Assembly (NCBI RefSeq): GCF_018598225.1
Contig: NZ_JAHESF010000056.1
Coordinates: 1-35,122 of the forward strand
Length of the DNA: 35,122 nt
Direction of reading: 5' to 3'
Source: Chryseosolibacter histidinae
GTDB lineage: Bacteria > Bacteroidota > Bacteroidia > Cytophagales > Cyclobacteriaceae
The position numbers were made by a program, and so were the translations under genes. Below are positions 8,037 through 16,357 of the stretch, one piece after another. The notes under the pieces were generated by a model. The model was not told where the DNA came from, made no database searches, and saw only the letters and a program-made list of their open reading frames with translations. Every line of letters starts with the position of its first letter. The first letter of the stretch is position 1.

Positions 8037-10793
8037 TCATTTTTTATTCTGGCCCGAGGTCTCTTTTTCTTTCTCTACAATGAATTTTTCAGGTTTCCCG
8101 CGCATATGCATGGGCGACGCCTGGGGAACAATGAACTTATAGAGCTTGCCACTTGAATCGAGCGACTTCAGCATCAGGTTGCGCAGGTAGCCTTCCACCG
8201 GCAGTACCAGCAGCGCCACCACCACCTGGATGAAAAAGTCGATCACGGGACTGCTGTTCTTCAGGCTGATGGTTGCGCCGATGGCGGTCTGGAGCAGCTC
8301 GATCAGCAAAATGATGGTGAGCAGCGACAACACCCGGCTTACAATTCTGTAACGTGTGCTCAGCCTGAACGAGAGCATCACCAGGGAAGCAAACACGGCA
8401 AATTCCAGCCCATAGAACCATGAACGTTTCCAGTATGGCGGCAATACTTCGAACGACAGCGGCTCAAGGGTGCTGATCTTGCCAAAAATATTCCTCGCCT
8501 CCACCTGCAGGGTGTAGTTACCGGTGGGCAGATACGGAAAATCGATCACATCATTGTTGCTCGCCCACTCAGACCACGTGTCCTGCATGCCTTTGAGCAG
8601 GTACCGGTACTCAACGGCCTGCGGATTGATATAGTCGGGCTGCACCACTTCAAACTTGACAGAGCTGTGCTCCTGATCCATAACGATCTCGCTGAGCTTC
8701 ACGATCCGCTTGTCCTGGTTGACGATGGATTTTAAAAAGAGAGGAAAGGCATCCCCTACCGGTATATCTTTGTCGCCAAAGAATTTGAACAGCTCGTTGC
8801 CTCCGCTGATCAGCCACAGGTTGGGTGAATTCTTGTCGGAAGTGATGAAGCGCAGGTCCTGAAATACATTCAGCAGCTGCAGGTTGTTGCCGGCTGCGGC
8901 CGATCCAAGAAAATTCCAGCCGTGGCGATCGCGGTAAACAACGCTTCCATTATGCGCAAAATACTGCGAGGGCTTCGGAAGCGAATCGATCTTTACAAGC
9001 GCGCTCTTCTGTCGCTCCACCAAATAAAAACCGTCGGCATTCGCCAGCACGATCTGGCCATTCCATACGGCGCCCACGGTCCGGTCTGTATTGTGCAGCT
9101 GTGCTTCGATGGTTTGTTTGTGGCGTACATCACCTCCCTTTACATCGGCACGATAGATCTTGTTGATGCCGCAAAGCCACAGCTCGTTGTTCACACCTTC
9201 AAAGATGTAGTTGATCTGGTCAGCCACATTGTTGAAAAGACTTGAGTTCTCGATGGTGTTGCCCGTGAACCGCAGCGTGCGCACTTCATCGTTGTAGGCC
9301 GACACGATCACGAAGTCGCTGTTGGAAGGCGCATACAGGTAACGCACCGGTACTTCCATGATCGGTTTGGCTGCCAGGTTGTTGATCTCAAAAAGACCAC
9401 CCAGGCCCGAGGCCAGCAACCTGCCCTGCACTTCCACAAGGTGGGTGACCTTGGCATCGATGCCCTTCACTTTTTTGAATTCGTACTGCGATGAGCGCAG
9501 TATTTTTTCTGTTCGTTTCTGCCGGCGGAATTTTGGCTGAAGCGGGGGGCTGGGCTGCACCTCTTCCGTGGCACTCGCGTCTTCGGCCGGAGCGTTCTTC
9601 TTACGTTTCAGAAATCCGAAGAGCCCGCTTTTTTTCGATTCACCGCTGGGTGTTTCCTGCTTCGGTGCGGTCATTGCAGGCTGGCTTCTTCCGGCCGTGG
9701 GCTTAACCTCCACATCTACATAATAGACCAATTCATCATACACATCGGTCTTCTCAAGCTTGAACAGGCCGAGCGATGTGCCTACATATACGGTTTGTTG
9801 TGACGAGAGCGCGCAGAGCAGGTTTCCCTGCAGACCGGTATAGTGGCTGAAGGAACGCAAGGGCAGGTAAGGCGCGATCTTCGTGAATCCGTAGTCATGC
9901 GCCACCCACACATTCTGCTTGGCATCGGTCATCAACTCAAAAACTTCATTATCGGGCAAGCCTGTACCATAGTTGATGATCTCCTGCGTAACACCGTTGA
10001 TGGGATTGATAAAGATGACACCCCCGCGCAACGTGCCCAGTGCCAGCAGCTGACGGTTGAGCCAGCTTCCGCTCACGATCACACTGGCATCGATGTATGC
10101 CTGATCCTGAAGCACCACCTGTCTGAGCTCCGGCGTTTCGCTGCAGGTGTACAGTTTGTTGCTGGCTGTGCCGATCACATAGCTGTTATCGATCCTGGAA
10201 AAGAAAACCACTTCTTCATTCAGGTTAAGACCTGAATCGATGAGCTTGTTCTGGTCGATCTTAAAAGTGCCATGATCGGTGTTGACGTAGACCGATCCGA
10301 ACAGCTCAAACACTTTGAGGAAAGTATGCTCCGAAGAAAGGGGTTTGATGCTGGCGGTTGTTTGCTTCTGCGCATCGAATATGTACACGGCCTCTTCTGT
10401 GAGGAAGTAAACCTGATCTTTTACGAGGAGCGTTTGAAAAACATTGACAATGGTGGAGTCTGATAAATATACCGCCTGCTGAAACCCGTGTTTATCGGGA
10501 CTCACCTTGCCGAAACCTTTTGCGCCGGCCCAGTAGATCTCGCCTGCAGCATTCACTTCTATATTATAGACTGCAGACAAACCGGGAAGCAGGTCCCAAT
10601 CGCGGCCATCGAATTCGAGGATGCCGGCCTTGGTGGCGAAATACAGCACACCCTTCGAATCCTGGTCCATGTCAAAACACACATAGTCGAATCGTTCTTC
10701 GCTGGGCGAGTAGTGCGACAGAAAATAGTTACCAGCCTGGCCCCACAACGTCAATGCACAGCACGTGAATAAAATGGAAAAGAGTGGTCTCAT
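8037..10793 (-). CDS. Two-component-regulator-propeller (Reg_prop/Y_Y_Y) membrane protein lacking an output domain
   Basis: The 918-residue protein has a signal peptide (MRPLFSILFTCCALTLWGQAG). Reg_prop-like propeller repeats follow (about 30-345 and 430-720), then a Y_Y_Y immunoglobulin-like domain (about 725-790: EYRYLLKGMQDTWSEW, LPTGNYTLQVEARN). Three C-terminal membrane helices follow (about 795-885), with a short basic tail of about 35 residues. Hybrid two-component sensors with this ectodomain normally continue into a histidine kinase or DNA-binding part; here none exists. The propeller is interrupted by a low-complexity linker (about 360-420) rich in Pro, Lys and Glu (SKKSGLFGFLKRKK). 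It may be an accessory sensor or may signal through a partner (inference). A perfect -7 box (TAAATTTG, 10818-10811) lies upstream. Confidence 0.85.
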   Translation of the reverse strand: MRPLFSILFTCCALTLWGQAGNYFLSHYSPSEERFDYVCFDMDQDSKGVLYFATKAGILEFDGRDWDLLPGLSAVYNIEVNAAGEIYWAGAKGFGKVSPDKHGFQQAVYLSDSTIVNVFQTLLVKDQVYFLTEEAVYIFDAQKQTTASIKPLSSEHTFLKVFELFGSVYVNTDHGTFKIDQNKLIDSGLNLNEEVVFFSRIDNSYVIGTASNKLYTCSETPELRQVVLQDQAYIDASVIVSGSWLNRQLLALGTLRGGVIFINPINGVTQEIINYGTGLPDNEVFELMTDAKQNVWVAHDYGFTKIAPYLPLRSFSHYTGLQGNLLCALSSQQTVYVGTSLGLFKLEKTDVYDELVYYVDVEVKPTAGRSQPAMTAPKQETPSGESKKSGLFGFLKRKKNAPAEDASATEEVQPSPPLQPKFRRQKRTEKILRSSQYEFKKVKGIDAKVTHLVEVQGRLLASGLGGLFEINNLAAKPIMEVPVRYLYAPSNSDFVIVSAYNDEVRTLRFTGNTIENSSLFNNVADQINYIFEGVNNELWLCGINKIYRADVKGGDVRHKQTIEAQLHNTDRTVGAVWNGQIVLANADGFYLVERQKSALVKIDSLPKPSQYFAHNGSVVYRDRHGWNFLGSAAAGNNLQLLNVFQDLRFITSDKNSPNLWLISGGNELFKFFGDKDIPVGDAFPLFLKSIVNQDKRIVKLSEIVMDQEHSSVKFEVVQPDYINPQAVEYRYLLKGMQDTWSEWASNNDVIDFPYLPTGNYTLQVEARNIFGKISTLEPLSFEVLPPYWKRSWFYGLEFAVFASLVMLSFRLSTRYRIVSRVLSLLTIILLIELLQTAIGATISLKNSSPVIDFFIQVVVALLVLPVEGYLRNLMLKSLDSSGKLYKFIVPQASPMHMRGKPEKFIVEKEKETSGQNKK

Positions 10794-10810
10794 AAAATTC
10801 GGGCAGATTT

Positions 10811-10818
10811 CAAATTTA
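10811..10818 (-). promoter_or_regulatory. Candidate -7 box for the propeller sensor gene
   Basis: TAAATTTG on the minus strand (10818-10811) matches TAnnTTTG, 18 nt before the ATG at 10793. The -33 region has only a weak TTTC (10838-10835) with a 16-nt spacer. Confidence 0.45.
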
Positions 10819-10863
10819 AACTAATATGGCTTTCGAAAAAACCCGGAAGGTGTTTAGTTTTTA

Positions 10864-12963
10864 TTACGATATCCGGCTCCAGTTAACGGTGCTGTTACGC
10901 GAGGATTCTATTTGCGTTCTGATCACGCTGTTTTCAGGCTTTTGCAGGTCAGGGTCGTCATCCAGCACATCGATAGCACTTTGCCGCGCCTGCTGCAGCA
11001 CAGGCCCATCTTTGCCCAGGTCAGCAATGAGCAGGTCGAGCACACCACTCTGCTGTGTTCCCATGAGGTCGCCCGGACCGCGCAGCTGAAGATCTGTTTC
11101 AGCGATCTCAAAACCGTTGTTGGTTTTCACCATCGTTTCAATGCGCGCGCGCGACTCCTTGCCCAGCTTAAAGTTGGTGATGAGGATACAGTACGATTGT
11201 TCTGCCCCCCGGCCCACACGGCCCCGCAGCTGGTGAAGTTGTGACAAGCCAAAACGTTCGGCGTTCTCGATCACCATCACCGAGGCATTGGGAACATCCA
11301 CGCCCACTTCAATTACCGTGGTGGCAACCATGATCTTGGTCTCATCTTTTATGAAACGGGCCATCTCGTAATCTTTGGCCTCGGGTTTCATTTTGCCGTG
11401 CACAATGCTTATCGCGATATCGGGAAACGCGCGGCTGATGCTTTCGTAACCGTCCATCAGGTGTTTGAGGTCGAGTTTCTCCGATTCATCGATGAGCGGG
11501 TACACCACATATACCTGTCTGCCGGCCGCGATCTGGTTGCGCAGAAACTGGTTAACCTGCAGCCTATGCGAATCATACTGATGAACGGTTTTGATGGGCT
11601 TGCGGCCTGCGGGCAGCTCGTCTATCACAGATACATCCAAATCCCCGTAAAGGGTCATGGCCAATGTTCTCGGAATGGGCGTGGCGGTCATCACCAGCAC
11701 ATGCGGATAAGCTTCGTTGTTCTTCTGCCAGAGCTTCGATCGTTGCGCTACGCCAAACCGGTGCTGCTCATCTATGATGGCCAGGCCAAGGTTGCGAAAC
11801 TGCACCTCTTCTTCCAGCAGCGCGTGTGTGCCGATCAGGATGTTGAGCGAGCCATCCCTGAGTGATTCGTGAATACGTTTGCGGTCAGATTTTTTGGTGG
11901 AGCCGGTGAGCAGCTCGATCGTAAGCTGCATCTTGCTGGCATGTTTCCTGAGGTTGTTGAAATGTTGTTGCGCGAGAATTTCGGTGGGCGCCATCAAAGC
12001 GTTTTGCGCACCGCTTCCGGCCGCAAGCAGCATGCAGATGAAGCCAACGATGGTTTTACCACTTCCCACATCGCCCTGCAGTAACCGGTTCATCTGCTGG
12101 CCCGACCGCAGATCGGCATAGATCTCTTTGATCACTTTTTTTTGTGCCTGCGTGAGCGCAAACGGAAGGTGATCATTGTAGAATTTTGTAACCAGCGATG
12201 CATCGTTGAAAACCTGGCCCCTGAACTTGTCTTTCCGCACAAGCTTCATTTTGAGCAGGCGCAGCTGAATGTAGAACAGCTCTTCGAACTTCAGTCGCGC
12301 CTGTGCCTGGGCCAGCGCCTGATGATGCTGGGGAAAATGGATGTTGCGTAACGCGTCTTGCTTGGAGATGAACTTGTGCTGGCTGAGCAGGCGGGCAGGC
12401 AAAGTTTCACGGATCCTGTCTTTGGCCAGTGTGAGCAGCTCGTGAATAAGCTTTGACAATACTTTGCTGTCGAGATGTTTGCCGCGCAATTTTTCTGTGA
12501 GCGGATAAACCGGATGAAGGGAGCTCTCTTTTTCATTGCGGGCGGAGAGCGGTTCGAGCTCGGGATGCGCCAGGCTGAAACGGTTACCGTATTTTGCCGG
12601 CTTGCCAAAAGCAACGTAGTCGACACCGGTTTTGATCTTCTCGTTGATCCAGTTGATGCCCTGGAACCATGTGAGCTCCACTTGCCCTGTGTCATCGGCA
12701 AAATGTGCCACCAATCTTTTTTTTACGCCGGCACCGATCAGCTCTTTACCGGTGATCCTGCCTTTGATCTGAACATAAGGCATCTCTTCTTCGATCTCGC
12801 TGATCAAAAAAAATCTTGTGCGGTCTTCGTAACGAAAAGGATAGTGCTGTATAAGGTCTCCGAACGTAAAAATCTTCAGCTCCTTGTTCAACAGCACAGC
12901 ACGTTGCGGACCTACTCCTTTGAGGTATTCAACAGGTGTATCGAAAAACGCGCGCGTGGCCAT
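10864..12963 (-). CDS. recG: ATP-dependent DNA helicase RecG
   Basis: The 699-residue superfamily 2 helicase remodels stalled replication forks and recombination intermediates. The N-terminal part holds the wedge/OB-fold region (about 50-150, PFRYEDRTRFF, VQIKGRITGKEL). Helicase motifs follow: Walker A GDVGSGKT near residue 300, the RecG-typical DEQHRFG box near 397, MTATPIPRTLAMTLYGDLD, and motif VI QLRGRVGRG. Near the C-terminus TDLQLRGPGDLMGTQQSG is typical of RecG. The frame is open to a TTG at 12981, but the ATG at 12963 (MATRAFFDTPVEYLKGVG) matches the family start better. A TAAATTTTG sequence overlapping the TTG resembles a -7 box with one extra base, which also argues for the shorter form. 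Complete and not degraded. Confidence 0.97.
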   Translation of the reverse strand: MATRAFFDTPVEYLKGVGPQRAVLLNKELKIFTFGDLIQHYPFRYEDRTRFFLISEIEEEMPYVQIKGRITGKELIGAGVKKRLVAHFADDTGQVELTWFQGINWINEKIKTGVDYVAFGKPAKYGNRFSLAHPELEPLSARNEKESSLHPVYPLTEKLRGKHLDSKVLSKLIHELLTLAKDRIRETLPARLLSQHKFISKQDALRNIHFPQHHQALAQAQARLKFEELFYIQLRLLKMKLVRKDKFRGQVFNDASLVTKFYNDHLPFALTQAQKKVIKEIYADLRSGQQMNRLLQGDVGSGKTIVGFICMLLAAGSGAQNALMAPTEILAQQHFNNLRKHASKMQLTIELLTGSTKKSDRKRIHESLRDGSLNILIGTHALLEEEVQFRNLGLAIIDEQHRFGVAQRSKLWQKNNEAYPHVLVMTATPIPRTLAMTLYGDLDVSVIDELPAGRKPIKTVHQYDSHRLQVNQFLRNQIAAGRQVYVVYPLIDESEKLDLKHLMDGYESISRAFPDIAISIVHGKMKPEAKDYEMARFIKDETKIMVATTVIEVGVDVPNASVMVIENAERFGLSQLHQLRGRVGRGAEQSYCILITNFKLGKESRARIETMVKTNNGFEIAETDLQLRGPGDLMGTQQSGVLDLLIADLGKDGPVLQQARQSAIDVLDDDPDLQKPENSVIRTQIESSRNSTVNWSRIS

Positions 12964-13024
12964 GTTCCAGGCAATATTCAAAATTTAGTAATACTGGAAG
13001 TGTCGCACAGAAATAATTTGTTGT

Positions 13025-13032
13025 TATTTTTG
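13025..13032 (+). promoter_or_regulatory. Candidate -7 box for the small protein at 13089
   Basis: TATTTTTG matches TAnnTTTG exactly, with no strong -33 box 19 nt upstream. It is 56 nt before the ATG at 13089. Confidence 0.4.
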
Positions 13033-13088
13033 CATCCCCCGTTGGTTACAACACGTAACAAATCATTATTTAAGTGTAGTTGTTGTCT

Positions 13089-13358
13089 ATGAAGGCTGAT
13101 CGTAAAATATTTAAGGGGATCGAGTATGTTCAACTCCAGGAGCTACCCCTCGCACAGCAGGATAAACTGGTGTCACGAAATGATCTTTTCATCAAGATCA
13201 TGATCGAAGGCAAAGTTGTTGGCCAGTGTATCCAGTATAAAGATTACAATTTCTGGTATGAAAACGTCTTCCGCACCAGGATTACTCCGGTTAAGGAAAC
13301 GATTGTTAGTGAGGTTGCGCGAGACATGGAGCCTGACCTGGCTTTGGAAAAGTATTAA
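13089..13358 (+). CDS. Small conserved-looking protein of unknown function
   Basis: An 89-residue protein without a signal peptide or membrane helix, starting MKADRKIFKGIEYVQLQELP. The frame also opens at a TTG 9 nt earlier, but the ATG is preferred. It has a mix of alternating hydrophobic and charged residues (LFIKIMIEGKVVGQCIQY, then YNFWYENVFRTRI), suggesting a small beta-rich fold, and an acidic end. Evidence for it being real: a -7 promoter box upstream, the whole gap otherwise empty, and a convergent neighbour whose stop codon interlocks with its own in the shared TTAA (13355-13358). I do not recognise the family. Confidence 0.7.
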   Translation: MKADRKIFKGIEYVQLQELPLAQQDKLVSRNDLFIKIMIEGKVVGQCIQYKDYNFWYENVFRTRITPVKETIVSEVARDMEPDLALEKY

Positions 13359-13747
13359 TCCCAAATACCTGCATCCGGTACAATTTCAAGGACGTTGCCT
13401 TCAGGGTCGTTGAAATAGAACGATGTTTCACCACCTTTCCAGGTAACCTCATCTATCAAAGCAACACCTTTTGAGATGATCTCTGCCTTCGCTGCAGCAT
13501 AATCTTCTTTGCTTACTTCAAACGCAAAATGTTGTTTGCCTCCGCCGAAGTGCGCCGGTGGAGAATTTTTTAATTTAGAATCTTCAGGATTGAACAACAG
13601 CAACACCGAGCTGCCCGCGCGAAGGAACAGGTGTTTGCCCGGCACGTAACTGATCAACGGCAACTCCAGCACCTCATGATAAAAGACTTTTGCTTTTTCC
13701 AGGTCATGAACATACAGGCACGTCTCTTTGATCTTGGTATACCTCAT
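13355..13747 (-). CDS. VOC (glyoxalase/bleomycin resistance) family protein
   Basis: The 130-residue protein has two beta-alpha-beta-beta-beta modules of the vicinal oxygen chelate fold. The first starts with ETCLYVHDLEKAKVFYHEVLELPLI and the second with HFAFEVSKEDYAAAKAEI. The closing FNDPEGNVLEIV supplies the usual C-terminal metal-ligand Glu, and His residues near the N-terminus and in HFAFEV are candidate ligands. Family members act as lyases, dioxygenases, isomerases or thiol transferases on small molecules; the substrate cannot be inferred. Its stop codon overlaps the stop of the convergent small gene within TTAA. The upstream oxidoreductase is 61 nt away on the same strand, so the two may be co-transcribed. 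Confidence 0.88.
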   Translation of the reverse strand: MRYTKIKETCLYVHDLEKAKVFYHEVLELPLISYVPGKHLFLRAGSSVLLLFNPEDSKLKNSPPAHFGGGKQHFAFEVSKEDYAAAKAEIISKGVALIDEVTWKGGETSFYFNDPEGNVLEIVPDAGIWD

Positions 13748-13807
13748 GTGTTAAAAAGTTAATGTTAGCGTACACACAGGATAACAACTTCTTGTCCCGT
13801 CACATCT

Positions 13808-14770
13808 TCACGTGCAAAGTGTTTTTCTGAGGCTCACATACTGCTGCCACATTTCCTGCAGGATCTCTGCCGCCGGCTGGATCTTTCTGATGGCCGCAGC
13901 CACCTGGCCTATCTCCAGTTCGCCTTCTTCAAGGTCACCTTCAAAGATACCACGCTTTGCCCGGCGTGTGCCCAACAAAGTGCTCAGCTCGGTTGCACTG
14001 GCGCCCCGCTGCTCCGCCTGCTGTACCTGCTGAAAAAAATTGTTCTTGATCAGCCTTACAGGTGTTAGTTGCTTTAAAGTGAGCATCGTGTCTCCTTCCG
14101 CAGCGCTGGTCACTTTTTCTTTGAACGATCGATGCGCAGACGATTCTTCACTGGCGGCGAACCTGCTGCCTACCTGAACACCTTCCGCACCCAGTACCGT
14201 TGCCGCGAGCATAGCCCTACCGTCGGCAATGCCACCAGCGGCGATCAGCGGAAGAGAAACTGCATCGCGCACCATCGGTATCAGCACCAGGGTTGTTGTC
14301 TCTTCACGACCGTTGTGCCCGCCCGCTTCAAAACCTTCTGCCACAATTCCATCAACGCCCGCCTGCTCAGCCTTGCGCGCAAATTTCGTACTGGACACCA
14401 CATGCACTACGGTAATACCTTTCTCTTTTAAAAAACCGGTCCATGTACCCGGGTTGCCTGCCGATGTAAAAACAATTTTCACTTGCTCTTCTGTGATGAT
14501 CTTCATCAGGGTGTCTATCTCCGGGTACAGCAGCGGAACATTTACACCGAAGGGCCGGGTTGTTGCTGCCTTGCACTTACGGATGTGCTCGCGCAGTACT
14601 TCAGGATACATAGAGCCTGCGCCAATGAGGCCGAGGCCACCGGCGTTGCTCACAGCAGAAGCAAGGCGCCACCCGCTGCACCAGACCATGCCCGCCTGAA
14701 CGATTGGAAACTCGATAGAAAAAAGATCGCAGATACGATTGCCGCTTTTACTCATCGTCTTTAAAGTCAT
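13808..14770 (-). CDS. NAD(P)H-dependent flavin oxidoreductase (nitronate monooxygenase / FabK-like)
   Basis: The 320-residue TIM-barrel flavoenzyme belongs to the nitronate monooxygenase / 2-nitropropane dioxygenase family. FMN-binding features are visible: FPIVQAGMVWCSGWRLASAV at the N-terminus, SNAGGLGLIGAGS, FGVNVPLLYP, and the phosphate loop IAAGGIADGRAMLAATVLGA followed by GVQVGSRFAASEES. The family oxidises alkyl nitronates or, as FabK, reduces enoyl-ACP; I cannot decide which from the sequence. ATG 14770 is used; ATG 14755 (MSKSGNRICDLF) is equally possible. It borders the largest intergenic region of the window and is divergent from the thioredoxin genes. The VOC gene lies downstream on the same strand. 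Confidence 0.88.
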   Translation of the reverse strand: MTLKTMSKSGNRICDLFSIEFPIVQAGMVWCSGWRLASAVSNAGGLGLIGAGSMYPEVLREHIRKCKAATTRPFGVNVPLLYPEIDTLMKIITEEQVKIVFTSAGNPGTWTGFLKEKGITVVHVVSSTKFARKAEQAGVDGIVAEGFEAGGHNGREETTTLVLIPMVRDAVSLPLIAAGGIADGRAMLAATVLGAEGVQVGSRFAASEESSAHRSFKEKVTSAAEGDTMLTLKQLTPVRLIKNNFFQQVQQAEQRGASATELSTLLGTRRAKRGIFEGDLEEGELEIGQVAAAIRKIQPAAEILQEMWQQYVSLRKTLCT

Positions 14771-15078
14771 TTTGTGCTATTTACAAAAAGCTGAAAAAGC
14801 CTGTGCATTGCTGTTGTAACTTATGTTTGAAATAAGTTGTCCACAAAGAAATGATTTATAAAGCAGCTCGTAAATTACTATAAATCAGTTACTTAAATGA
14901 CAATATTACGGTAATGTGGATAACTGCTTCATTTTGTTGATATCTTTTTTGCTAAAATCGCCGACTTTCTAAGTATCTGAAATTGAAGTTTTTATTGTCG
15001 CCTGATCAGCGTCGGAATTTTTCATTTCTTACCCGGGTTTATAGTTATTTTGGATGAATTATTGTCTTATTGTTTAAT
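14771..15078. other. 308-nt AT-rich divergent intergenic region with inverted DnaA-box-like sites
   Basis: This region has no gene. It contains TTGTCCACA (14837-14845, one mismatch to the DnaA box TTATCCACA) and TGTGGATAA (14915-14923, an exact match on the minus strand), facing each other across 69 nt of AT-rich sequence. A T-rich stretch follows (14933-14951). Promoters for the two flanking divergent genes must also be here, but I find no exact TAnnTTTG box; TTATTTTGG (15045-15053) is close. Whether this is a replication origin, a DnaA-regulated promoter or chance is open. Confidence 0.4.
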
Positions 15079-15555
15079 ATGAAGAAGAACATCATTGCAA
15101 TGATCATGAGCTGTGTGGTCTTTGGAGCTGCCGCTCAGAAGGCCGAAGTGGTTAAGCTCGACAAGCTTCAGCAGATCATGGAAACCAAGTCTGACAAGAT
15201 CAGGGTAATCAATTTCTGGGCTACCTGGTGCGCCCCCTGTATTAAAGAGTTGCCGCTCTTCGAGAAGCTGCATGCCGAAAGATCTGACGTGAAAGTAACG
15301 CTGGTTTCGATGGACCTGGACCTGGATCCCAATCCTGAAAAGGTGTATAAATTCCTCGACCGTAAAAAATTGCAATCGGAAGTTTTATTGCTGAATGAGC
15401 AGAACGCCAACAGCTGGATCGGTAAGATCGACAAGAGCTGGTCTGGCGCCTTACCGGCTACCATTGTGATCAATCCGAAAACCGGTCAAAGAAAATTCAT
15501 TGAAAGGCAACTGCACGAAGGCGATCTTGAGAAGCTCATTGCAGAAGTTCAATAA
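15079..15555 (+). CDS. Secreted TlpA/ResA-like thioredoxin
   Basis: The 158-residue protein has a signal peptide (MKKNIIAMIMSCVVFGAAAQ) and one thioredoxin domain. The redox motif WCAPC has C51 and C54 (FWATWCAPCIKELPLF). The cis-Pro region is ALPATIVINPKTG near residue 130. Such periplasmic thioredoxins reduce disulfides, for example in cytochrome c maturation or for outer-membrane proteins; the client here is unknown. A TTG lies 9 nt upstream in frame, but the ATG at 15079 directly precedes the signal sequence. The second thioredoxin-fold gene begins 34 nt after its stop, so the two form a likely operon of secreted redox proteins. Confidence 0.9.
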   Translation: MKKNIIAMIMSCVVFGAAAQKAEVVKLDKLQQIMETKSDKIRVINFWATWCAPCIKELPLFEKLHAERSDVKVTLVSMDLDLDPNPEKVYKFLDRKKLQSEVLLLNEQNANSWIGKIDKSWSGALPATIVINPKTGQRKFIERQLHEGDLEKLIAEVQ

Positions 15556-15589
15556 CTTATTCCAGCCCTTTGCGTAAACACGTTTTACT

Positions 15590-16204
15590 ATGAAACTTAT
15601 AAAACCCATTCTATTGATGCTCTGCTTTGCTGCGCTGACGGCCGGCAGAACTGCAGCCCCCAATTACGGGGTAGGCGATACCGTGGCTGATTTCAAGCTG
15701 AAAAACGTTGATGGAAAAATGGTGTCGCTTTCTGACTACAAGAGTGGTAAAGGCGTCATTGTGATCTTCGATTGTAATACGTGTCCCTATTCTAAAGCTT
15801 ACAACGACCGCATTATCGCCCTGAACAAAAAGTACGCGGCCCAGGGTTTTCCCGTGATCACCATCAATGCCAACGACCCATCAGATTCAGAGGGTGACTC
15901 TTTCGATGAAATGGTAGCCCTGGCCAAGAGGAAGAAATACGACTTTCCCTACCTGGTAGATGAAACACAAAATGTTGCCCGGGCCTTCGGTGCCACCAAC
16001 ACACCCCACGTGTTTGTGCTGAAGAATGAAGGAGGCGCTTTCACGGTAGCCTACATCGGCGCCATTGACGACAACGCCAGGGATGCCAGCTCGGCCAGTA
16101 AAAAATATGTAGAAGATGCCGTTGACGCGCTGCTCAGCAACAAGGCCGTGCCCGCCGCCAAGACCCGGGCTATCGGCTGTGGCATCAAATGGAAAAATGC
16201 CTAG
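15590..16204 (+). CDS. Secreted peroxiredoxin/thioredoxin-family protein with CNTC motif
   Basis: The 204-residue protein has a hydrophobic N-terminal signal (MKLIKPILLMLCFAALTAGR). An AhpC/TSA-type redoxin domain follows: VGDTVADFKLKNVDGKMVSLSDY, then DCNTCPYSKAYNDR with C62 and C65, and ATNTPHVFVL with the cis-Pro. CNTCP sits where thioredoxins have CGPC and peroxiredoxins have TxxC. A further Cys close to the C-terminus (GCGIKW) could act as a resolving Cys (inference). The substrate is unknown; family members are annotated as thioredoxin-family or redoxin-domain proteins. It lies 34 nt after the TlpA-like gene and is followed by a clear terminator. Confidence 0.87.
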   Translation: MKLIKPILLMLCFAALTAGRTAAPNYGVGDTVADFKLKNVDGKMVSLSDYKSGKGVIVIFDCNTCPYSKAYNDRIIALNKKYAAQGFPVITINANDPSDSEGDSFDEMVALAKRKKYDFPYLVDETQNVARAFGATNTPHVFVLKNEGGAFTVAYIGAIDDNARDASSASKKYVEDAVDALLSNKAVPAAKTRAIGCGIKWKNA

Positions 16205-16276
16205 TGCGCCGATCGGCAACCAACCGGCGATTTACAACGGATCATAAAGCAATAGCAATTATTTTAGCGCATACTT

Positions 16277-16303
16277 AAAGCTGTCTCCGGGCAGCTTTTT
16301 TTT
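16277..16303 (+). terminator. Intrinsic terminator after the thioredoxin pair
   Basis: AAAGCTG (16277-16283) pairs with CAGCTTT (16292-16298) across an 8-nt loop, followed by a T run to 16303. It lies 73 nt after the stop codon at 16204. Confidence 0.85.
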
Positions 16304-16332
16304 ATGGATTTATAAAAGTCAGCGTTAAAGCT

Positions 16333-16340
16333 TATTTTTG
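16333..16340 (+). promoter_or_regulatory. Candidate -7 box for the GH3-family gene
   Basis: TATTTTTG matches TAnnTTTG, 17 nt before the GH3 ATG and just after the upstream terminator. No clear -33 box. Confidence 0.45.
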
Positions 16341-16357
16341 AAATCGCCTCAAACCGG

